A stretch of 9,736 bases of DNA from an uncultured Collinsella sp. (GTDB lineage: Bacteria > Actinomycetota > Coriobacteriia > Coriobacteriales > Coriobacteriaceae): the NCBI GenBank assembly GCA_938045085.1, contig CALINZ010000029.1, positions 1 through 9,736 on the forward strand, written 5' to 3'. Under the pieces are notes generated by a model that searched no databases, had not been told where the DNA came from, and worked only from the letters and a program-made list of their open reading frames with translations. Position numbers and translations under genes: made by a program. Of the stretch, positions 1-5,336 are shown piece by piece (position 1 is the first letter of the stretch; each line of letters begins with the position of its first letter).

Positions 1-116
1 CGGCATGTTTGGAATTTGCCGCATACTACAGGTTTGAGTGGCTCTCTCAGTAGGTTTTCATGGTTCGGATTGGCTTTGGTTACATGACGTTTCCCGTAGT
101 GACGTAATTGATGCAG
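1..116. other. Upstream non-coding stretch
   Basis: I see no convincing coding frame, tRNA or repeat array here. The first 21 bases can form a small hairpin (CGGCA at 1-5 with TGCCG at 17-21), which could be the tail of a feature lying outside the window. The stretch leads into the palindrome that begins at 117. Confidence 0.4.
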
Positions 117-163
117 GTCTCCTATCTCTTGCCGTAATATAATTACGGCAAGAGATAGGAGAC
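117..163. promoter_or_regulatory. 47-base palindrome over the -10 box and RBS of the ATPase gene
   Basis: Bases 117-138 are the exact reverse complement of 142-163, giving a 22-bp perfect inverted repeat with a 3-base centre (139-141). A perfect TATAAT lies at the centre (138-143), and the right arm carries AGGAG (157-161), 6 bases before the ATG at 168. If TATAAT is a -10 box, transcription would start near 150 and leave the RBS free, so the dyad would act as an operator. If transcription comes from upstream, the RNA hairpin would bury the RBS. No good -35 is present at 16-18 bp spacing. A transposon-end origin is possible. The repeat is seen directly; its role is inference. Confidence 0.75.
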
Positions 164-167
164 TCTC

Positions 168-1268
168 ATGCTTAAGCGTTTTACTGTTGATGGCTATAGG
201 AATTTTTCGACTCCGGTTTCATTTAATTTCGCAGCTTCTCGTGATTACCAGTTTGCAGAAAATAACATTAAAAACGGAACCGTGAAAACTGCACTTTTGA
301 TCGGCAGAAATGCGTCTGGTAAATCGAATTTCGGTTCAGCTTTATTCGACATTACACTCGGCTTTCCAAAGGCATTCGATTATTCTGACCAGGATGATCG
401 TCTGTTTTTGAGTGCTGACTGCGGGCGAGGTACGGCACAGTTCACCTATGTCTTTGAATTTGACGGTCGCGAAATCAATTACTGCTATGAGAAGACTTCT
501 CCGACTACTTGGCTTCACGAGACCCTATTGATTGATGGGGAATGAATTTTCGAATTCAATAATGCAAGCGGCGTTTTCGAAGAGAACCATCTTGAACGAA
601 TCGGTGCTGCTGGGATCAATTTTGAATTCTCCGATACCTCGTTGAGCCTTCTTTCATACATAACGAGCAGTCTTCCAACTAATGTTTTAGGCGTCTTGGC
701 GGAGTTGCGCCGATTTGTCTCGCGCATGAGACTGATTCGCATGGACAGTTTTCGATTGAAAGGGTTTGAAACAAGAAAGGTAATCGACAAGATCATACGC
801 GAGAACAAGGTCGCGGAATTCGAGTCATTTATTCGCAATTTTGGAGTCGATGAGTCCCTGATCGTTATTAAAGAGTCCGACGGCTTACCTGTTCTGTATT
901 TCAATCATCCCATGCGTTGCATCCCGTTTGTCGAGGCATGTTCTAGCGGTACAAGAACCCTGGTTAAGTTGTTCTCTGAGCTTGAGCTTAACGAGTCGGC
1001 CAGTTTTTTGTTCATAGATGAGTTTGACGCTTTTTGTCACTTTGAGATGGCAGAGAGCCTTTTGAAGTTCTTTGCTTCAAAGGCATCTTGTCAGATATTG
1101 TGCTCCACCCACAATACTTCGCTTGTTAAGAATGGCGTAATGAGGCCCGACTGCGTATATCAAATTTCTGCAAAAGAGGGTATTCGAACCTTGGCCGATT
1201 CCACCGATCGTGAGTTGAGGCTCGGCAACAATATTGAGAAGCTCCTCCGAGCCGGAGAGTTTGAGTAG
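168..1268 (+). pseudogene. AAA15/AbiLi-like ATPase, interrupted by one in-frame TGA
   Basis: This is an ABC-type AAA ATPase of the AAA_15/AAA_21 kind that occurs in abortive-infection and RloA-like defence systems. The full frame is 366 codons. It opens with a Walker A motif GRNASGKS (residues 46-53), has an ABC-like signature SSGTR (259-263), a Walker B FLFIDEFD (D284, E285) and an H-loop STHN (H315). The only visible damage is a TGA at codon 126 (543-545); the same frame then runs uninterrupted to TAG at 1266-1268 with all later motifs intact. The original codon could have been CGA, GGA, TGG or similar. The ATG at 168 has a good AGGAG. GC content is well below that of the neighbours, which suggests transfer. 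Translation could only yield a 125-residue N-terminal piece unless the stop is a sequencing error or is read through. The family assignment is firm; a defence role is inferred from the family and the downstream stub. Confidence 0.85.
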
Positions 1269-1270
1269 CC

Positions 1271-1360
1271 ATGAACGGTGCGTCTGAAAAGAACGTCCTG
1301 CTCATTGTTGAAGGCGCTAAACGCGAGCCTCAGCTGATGGAGAGCATTTTGGCTAACTAG
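1271..1360 (+). pseudogene. N-terminal stub of a TOPRIM/RloB-like partner
   Basis: A 29-codon frame starts 2 bases after the ATPase stop, as expected for a translationally coupled second gene. It encodes a hydrophobic strand followed by acidic Glu-Gly and a basic/acidic run (VLLIVEGAKREPQLMESIL). This looks like the first TOPRIM-type motif (hydrophobics-EG-x-x-x-E) seen at the start of RloB and related nuclease-like partners of AAA15 ATPases. The frame ends at TAG 1358-1360, immediately followed by TGA, so the rest of the protein (usually 180-250 residues) is gone. With only 29 residues the family call is tentative; the position beside the ATPase is the main support. Confidence 0.5.
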
Positions 1361-1367
1361 TGAGCAG

Positions 1368-1583
1368 ATGACGCAAAATGCAAACGAGTCTGTGGCTGAC
1401 TTAGCTGCGGCTGTGGCCGGCGTCGACCATTCTGAACTTTTGCTCAAGGAGATTGGTCGTTTGCAGAACGGTTCATTTTGTGCTTGTTGCACCTGCATTT
1501 TCTTTATTGCAAATTGGCCCAAGAGGCTTAACGACGTTTGGAACAAGGCGATTAAGAGGGGCTTGGGTATTCGTTTGTTCTAA
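1368..1583 (+). pseudogene. Unrecognised 71-codon frame, probable gene debris
   Basis: I do not recognise this product. It starts at ATG 1368 with only a weak upstream GAGCAG and ends at TAA 1581-1583. The N-terminal half is Ala/Asp/Glu-rich; the middle has a Cys cluster (SFCACCTC). The end of the frame is in phase with the VTC-domain fragment that follows, and its last residues (RLNDVWNKA...GIRLF) sit where an intact VTC protein carries its KL-x-GV...RIR segment just before IYNGSD. The C-terminal third may therefore be degenerate VTC sequence. It lies between two clearly broken genes, so a functional small protein is possible but not supported. Confidence 0.3.
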
Positions 1584-1992
1584 ATCTATAACGGCAGCGA
1601 CAAGGTGATTAAGCTTGAGCGCAAAAAGAAGTACGGCAGCTGGATCTACAAGGAGGACGCGCCACTTACGCGCGGCGAGTTTGAGCAGATTCTGGCTGGC
1701 GACTATGACTTTTTGCCGAGGAGCCCCTATCCGCTCTGCCGCGAGTTCTACATCGAGTGTATCTGTAACATGATGCGCCTGTGGGTCATCGTGAACTATG
1801 AGCGTGAGCCGTGGGTGATGGACGAAGGTACCGTGTGCATTACGTCTGACATGAACGTGCGCGCGGCGGTGGGAAGCTTTGACATTTTTGATGCAACGCT
1901 GTCCGCATTGCCCGTGCTGGAGCCCGGCAAACTGGTGATGGAGGTCAAGTTTACCGAGTTTTGCCCGCAGCCGGTGCGTGATATGGTGCCGC
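1584..1992 (+). pseudogene. VTC-domain (polyphosphate polymerase-like) gene, fragment
   Basis: The frame from ATC 1584 reads IYNGSDKVIKLERKKKYG, then the GDYDFL, REFYIE, VNYEREPWVMD, GTVCIT and MEVKFTEF segments typical of bacterial VTC-domain proteins. These are tunnel-fold proteins related to the yeast vacuolar polyphosphate polymerase Vtc4. The basic and acidic residues of the tunnel (K and R in KLERK, R in YERE, E in MEVKFTE) are present. The N-terminal third is missing or decayed: a TAA stands directly before 1584. The C-terminal end is lost too, since after VRDMVPPS the frame runs out of phase into the DUF4956 gene and stops at 2069. A GTG at 1605 could start a shorter frame but would omit essential fold. 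Bacterial VTC genes often sit beside DUF4956 genes, which matches this context. Confidence 0.75.
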
Positions 1993-2592
1993 CGAGTGTG
2001 GGTTTGGCCAGGTCGACCCTGCCAAGATCTGTCTGTCGCTGCTCGTGGCGCTCGCCATGGGCATCCTGATCTATTACGTGTACAAGCGCTTCTTTATCGG
2101 CGTCGTGTACTCGCACAGCTTTGCCGTGACGCTTGTGGGCATGTGCGTGCTTACCTGCAGGTCACGCTCGCGTTCTCGACCAACGTGGTCATCTCGCTCG
2201 GTATGGTCGGTGCTCTGTCTATCGTCCGCTACCGTACGGCGGTCAAGGACCCGCTCGGCCTGCTGTATCTGTTTTGGGCCATTCCCACGGGCATTACTGC
2301 GGGTGCCGGCATGTATGCGTTCGTGGGGCTCACGGCGGTGGTGATCGTGGTGATGATTGCCGGCTTTGCGAGCCACCAGGACAAGGCGCGCGTATACATG
2401 ATGGTCATCCACTACACGGGTCAGACCACCGGCGACGATATCGTGCGTGCATTTGGGCGCACCAAGTTCACCGTCAAGTCCAAGACCATGCGCGGTGACA
2501 AGGTCGAGATGGCCGTCGAGGTGTTCTCGGACGGTGTGGATATGCCCTATGCCGACGCCATCCGCGCGCTCGACGGCGTTTGCTCGACCTGA
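1993..2592 (+). pseudogene. DUF4956 membrane protein gene, 5'-truncated and frameshifted
   Basis: Recognisable sequence begins as VDPAKICLSLLVALAMG in codon phase 2, continues through two hydrophobic segments to GMCVLT, and then the rest of the protein is in phase 1 from about 2155. That part includes LAFSTNVVISLGMVGALSIVRYRT, a long hydrophobic stretch (LLYLFWAIPTGIT...VVIVVMIAGF) and a soluble tail ending at TGA 2590-2592. This is the usual DUF4956 layout of about four membrane segments followed by a small cytoplasmic alpha/beta domain. The phase change near 2150-2160 fits loss of one base. No start codon of its own is left because the 5' end is fused to the VTC gene. DUF4956 has no settled function; its frequent pairing with VTC proteins suggests a shared envelope or polyphosphate role. 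Confidence 0.75.
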
Positions 2593-2602
2593 GTGAGCCG
2601 AT

Positions 2603-2633
2603 TTGGTTCGCATGCCGTCTTCACGGGTATCAT
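2603..2633 (+). promoter_or_regulatory. Possible scrR promoter
   Basis: TATCAT at 2628-2633 matches the -10 consensus at five of six positions. TTGGTT at 2603-2608 could be a weak -35, although the 19-bp spacing is long. Transcription would start near 2640, inside the operator at 2636-2649 and before the GTG at 2665. This layout is consistent with autorepression. It is inferred from sequence only. Confidence 0.35.
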
Positions 2634-2635
2634 GG

Positions 2636-2649
2636 TGAAAGCGATTTCA
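2636..2649. promoter_or_regulatory. LacI-family operator upstream of scrR
   Basis: TGAAAGCGATTTCA has perfect TGAAA/TTTCA arms around GCGA and fits the LacI/cre-type pattern TGWAANCGNTNWCA at every position. It resembles the two operators upstream of scrA. It overlaps the predicted transcription start of scrR, suggesting autoregulation. It also argues that the upstream in-frame ATG at 2632 is not the start codon. Confidence 0.6.
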
Positions 2650-2664
2650 ACGACAGGGGTGCTC

Positions 2665-3645
2665 GTGGTAAAGATGAAAGATGTGGCCGAGTTGGCCGGC
2701 GTTTCGAGCGCCGCCGTCTCGCGCTACCTCAACGGTGGCTACATATCGGCGGATAAAGCCGAGCGCATTAAGCAGGCGATTGAGCTGACAGGATACGTGC
2801 GGTCCAGCCAGGCTCGCGCGCTGCGCACTGGCTCCACCAAGCTCATCGGCGTCATCGTGCCCAAGATCAACTCGGAATCCGTGAGCCGCATTACCGCCGG
2901 TATTGGTCAGGTGCTTGGCTGCCGGGGCTACCAGATGCTACTTGCCAACACCGACAACGCGGCCGATCGTGAGCTCGAATACCTTGATTTATTCCAAAAC
3001 CACCCGGTAGATGGCATTGTGCTGGTGGCAACCATGATCACCGACGAGCACCGTCGGGCGATTGAGTCGTGCCGCGTGCCCATCGTGCTGATCGGCCAGA
3101 ATGTTGAGGGCACGGCGTGCGTCTATCACGACGATTACGAGGCCGCCTTTGAGCTGGGCCATGCACTTGCGGGTCGCGTGGACGGCAAGATTGCCTATAT
3201 TGGAGTTACCGATGAGGACCGCGCTGCTGGTTACGACCGCCGTCGCGGTTTTGAGGCCGGCTTGCGCGCCGCGTGCGTGGCACTTGATCCGAGCCTGATT
3301 CGCCAGGGGTCCTTTACGCTCGATTCGGGCTATGGTGCGGCGCGTGAGCTGCTTTCCGTCGCTCCCGATGTTTCGTTTATCGCCTGCGCGACCGACACCA
3401 TGGCGGCGGGCGCACTGCGTGCCATCGATGAGGTTCGCGGCATGGGCGAGGGCATACACCGCGTGAGCGGTTTTGGCGACAACGCGTTTTTGCGCGCGCT
3501 GACGGGCGGCATTCCCACCGTGCACTATGGCTACCTGACCAGTGGCGTCGAGGCGACCAATATGTTGCTCAACACGCTCGATGGCGTTGAGGGGGAGAGC
3601 GGTCTCAAGACGCTCAAGCTCGGCCATCAGCTTATGAATGTCTAG
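2665..3645 (+). CDS. scrR: LacI-family sucrose operon repressor
   Basis: This is a 326-residue LacI/GalR-family regulator. Residues 4-23 form the N-terminal helix-turn-helix (MKDVAELAGVSSAAVSRYLN), followed by a hinge region with ARALRTG and then a periplasmic-binding-protein-like sugar domain from about residue 60 (LIGVIVPKI, VDGIVLVAT, ACATDTMAAGAL). The length is normal for the family. I chose GTG 2665 because AGGGG (2655-2659) lies 5 bases upstream and the family start M-V-K-M-K-D-V-A is reproduced; ATG 2674 is the alternative. The frame is open back to 2593, but an operator occupies 2636-2649. The gene precedes a sucrose-type EIIBC and a GH32 hydrolase on the same strand, and matching operators precede scrA. 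It is therefore expected to repress the locus until sucrose-6-phosphate or fructose binds. The effector is inferred; another beta-fructoside is possible. Confidence 0.9.
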   Translation: MVKMKDVAELAGVSSAAVSRYLNGGYISADKAERIKQAIELTGYVRSSQARALRTGSTKLIGVIVPKINSESVSRITAGIGQVLGCRGYQMLLANTDNAADRELEYLDLFQNHPVDGIVLVATMITDEHRRAIESCRVPIVLIGQNVEGTACVYHDDYEAAFELGHALAGRVDGKIAYIGVTDEDRAAGYDRRRGFEAGLRAACVALDPSLIRQGSFTLDSGYGAARELLSVAPDVSFIACATDTMAAGALRAIDEVRGMGEGIHRVSGFGDNAFLRALTGGIPTVHYGYLTSGVEATNMLLNTLDGVEGESGLKTLKLGHQLMNV

Positions 3646-3732
3646 GCTTTGGGCACGTCTGCCTGCCTCTGAGCCCTTATGTTTGTCTCAAAACTACCAT
3701 TCGCCGGCTTTTTCCTACCGTTCACCGTTATA

Positions 3733-3746
3733 TGAAAACGATTGCA
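3733..3746. promoter_or_regulatory. ScrR operator O1 upstream of scrA
   Basis: TGAAAACGATTGCA is followed by GT and repeats almost exactly 26 bases downstream. It fits the LacI-family consensus at all but one position. It lies upstream of the predicted -10 and probably works together with O2. A global catabolite regulator of the same family could also bind it. Confidence 0.7.
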
Positions 3747-3758
3747 GTCATATGAAAC

Positions 3759-3772
3759 TGAAAACGATTACA
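3759..3772. promoter_or_regulatory. ScrR operator O2 overlapping the scrA promoter
   Basis: TGAAAACGATTACA matches the TGWAANCGNTNWCA pattern at every position and differs from O1 by one base. It ends one base before a TATAAG box (3774-3779), so bound repressor would cover the -35 to -10 spacer and block RNA polymerase. Confidence 0.75.
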
Positions 3773-3773
3773 G

Positions 3774-3779
3774 TATAAG
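3774..3779 (+). promoter_or_regulatory. Probable -10 box of scrA
   Basis: TATAAG matches five of six -10 consensus positions and sits directly after operator O2. No good -35 is visible 16-18 bp upstream (the region reads TATGAA), so the promoter may be weak or need an activator. The leader to the ATG at 3829 would be about 43 bases. Confidence 0.4.
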
Positions 3780-3828
3780 TGTCAAAGATGGCCGGGTGCG
3801 CATGCGCCCGTTGGAGGAAAGGGAAGTC

Positions 3829-5229
3829 ATGGACTACCGCAAATCAGCCCAAGAGGTGCTCGACAACATCGGTGGACCCGACAACGTTGTTTCGGCCGCA
3901 CACTGCGCCACGCGTCTGCGCCTGGTGATTGCCGATAACGCCAAGGTTGACAAGGAGGCCCTCGAGAATATCGACGGCGCTAAGGGCGTCTTTGAGGCCC
4001 AGGGCCAGCTGCAGATTATTTTTGGCACCGGCACCGTCAACAAGGTCTACGAGGAGTTCATCGCGCTCAGTGGCGTCGAGGCTGCCACCAAGGCCGAGGT
4101 CAAGGAGGCCGCGGCGCAGCAGCAGAACATCTTTATGCGTGCCATTAAGGTGCTCGGCGACGTCTTTGTCCCCATCATCCCTGCCATCGTGGCTTCGGGC
4201 CTGCTGCTGGGCATTATGAGCGCCCTCAACTTTATGGCCTCCAACGGCTTTATCGCGCTCGACACCAATAACTTTATCTATAAGATCGCCGACCTGGTCT
4301 CGGGAACGTCCTTTGGCATTCTGCAGATCCTGATCGGCTACTCCGCCGCCAAGGCCTTTGGCGCCAACCCGTATCTGGGTGCCGTCGTCGGCGGTGCGTT
4401 CATCAACTCCTCGCTGCAGAGCGCCTACACGGTTGCCTCCGAGGGCGTTCAGACCATGGTCACCGTCATCCCCGGCGTGTACAGCTTTGAGTGGGTCGGC
4501 TATCAGGGCCACGTGATCCCCATCGTTATCGCCTGCGCCATTCTGGCCTTCCTCGAGAAGCGCCTGCACAAGATCGTTCCCGAGATGTTCGACCTCTTTG
4601 TGACCCCGCTCGTCTCGGTGTTCGTGACCGTGCTCGTGACGCTCGTTGCCGTCGGCCCCATCTTCGTGTGGGCCGAGAACGCCATCCTCGGTCTGATCCG
4701 GGCTCTGCTGACCCTGCCCTTCGGCATTGGTTCCTTTATCGTCGGCCTGTTCTATGCCCCCACGGTCGTTACCGGTATCCACCAGATGTACACCGCCATT
4801 GACCTGGGCCAGCTCGCCCAGTACGGCGTGACCTATTGGCTGCCCATCGCCAGTGCCGCCAACATCGCCCAGGGTGGCGCCGCGCTTGCCGTTGCCTTTA
4901 AGACCCGCGATGCCAAGATCAAGGGTTTGGCACTTCCTTCGGCTCTGTCCGCCTTCATGGGCATTACCGAGCCTGCCATCTTTGGTGTGAACTTGCGCTT
5001 CTTTAAGCCCTTCATCGCCGGCTGCATCGGCGGCGGTTGCGGTGCCCTAGTCTGCGCGCTCACCTCGCTGGCTGCCTCCGGCACCGGCGTTACGGGTATC
5101 TTCGGTATCCTGCTGTGCTTGGCCCAGCCCGTGCAGTACGCGATCATGTTTGCGGTCGCCGCGCTGGTTTCCTTTGGCGTCTCGTTTGTCCTGTACAAGG
5201 ACGAGCCCAAGGCTTCCGAGCAGGCCTAA
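3829..5229 (+). CDS. scrA: Sucrose-type PTS permease, EIIBC
   Basis: This 466-residue protein is the membrane permease of a glucose-superfamily PTS, sucrose/trehalose branch. It takes up sucrose and phosphorylates it to sucrose-6-phosphate. Residues 1 to about 85 are the IIB domain with the phosphorylated Cys26 in CATRLRL. From about residue 105 onward is the IIC membrane domain with around ten hydrophobic segments and the family motif GITEPAIFGVNLR starting at residue 378. There is no IIA domain, so phosphate must come from a separate glucose-type IIA, as for enteric ScrA (about 456 residues). I chose ATG 3829 because GGAGG (3813-3817) and AAGGGAAG lie just upstream and the product starts like other IIB domains (MDYRKSAQEVLDNIGG). 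The frame is open upstream to 3742, but that part overlaps the operators. Sucrose specificity is supported by scrB and scrR; trehalose alone would need a different hydrolase. Confidence 0.93.
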   Translation: MDYRKSAQEVLDNIGGPDNVVSAAHCATRLRLVIADNAKVDKEALENIDGAKGVFEAQGQLQIIFGTGTVNKVYEEFIALSGVEAATKAEVKEAAAQQQNIFMRAIKVLGDVFVPIIPAIVASGLLLGIMSALNFMASNGFIALDTNNFIYKIADLVSGTSFGILQILIGYSAAKAFGANPYLGAVVGGAFINSSLQSAYTVASEGVQTMVTVIPGVYSFEWVGYQGHVIPIVIACAILAFLEKRLHKIVPEMFDLFVTPLVSVFVTVLVTLVAVGPIFVWAENAILGLIRALLTLPFGIGSFIVGLFYAPTVVTGIHQMYTAIDLGQLAQYGVTYWLPIASAANIAQGGAALAVAFKTRDAKIKGLALPSALSAFMGITEPAIFGVNLRFFKPFIAGCIGGGCGALVCALTSLAASGTGVTGIFGILLCLAQPVQYAIMFAVAALVSFGVSFVLYKDEPKASEQA

Positions 5230-5249
5230 GATCTTTTGATTGAGGGGAT

Positions 5250-5274
5250 GCCCGCGGGTTGTATGCTCGCGGGC
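5250..5274 (+). terminator. Hairpin between scrA and scrB, weak terminator or processing site
   Basis: GCCCGCG (5250-5256) pairs with CGCGGGC (5268-5274) across an 11-base loop. It is followed by GTTTCCC rather than a clear T run. It may partly stop or stabilise the scrA transcript, lowering scrB expression, or mark an mRNA processing point. A full terminator is not convincing because no separate scrB promoter is obvious in the 107-base gap. Confidence 0.45.
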
Positions 5275-5336
5275 GTTTCCCGTATCTGGTGTCGATCTCT
5301 GGCGCCTTGTTACTTTCGATCCGTTAGGACTTTGAT

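Noticed and set aside
20..60. Possible CRISPR repeat (a GTTTGAG-like start)
   Set aside because: There is a single copy with no regularly spaced repeat downstream and no cas gene in the window.
543..545. TGA as a selenocysteine codon in the ATPase
   Set aside because: No AAA15 ATPase is known to me to use selenocysteine, the position is not near the active-site motifs, and no convincing SECIS-like stem follows directly.
2593..2664. N-terminal extension of the LacI-family regulator
   Set aside because: The extension contains a LacI-type operator and a -10-like box, and family members start at the helix-turn-helix. GTG 2665 has a good RBS.
3742..3828. Extended N-terminus of the PTS permease
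   Set aside because: This segment covers operator O2 and the -10 box. Typical IIB domains start at the chosen ATG 3829, which has a strong RBS.
3844..4782. Open frame of 312 codons on the minus strand
   Set aside because: It is the complement of the scrA coding frame and is a low-complexity Asp/Gly/His-rich translation without any family signature.
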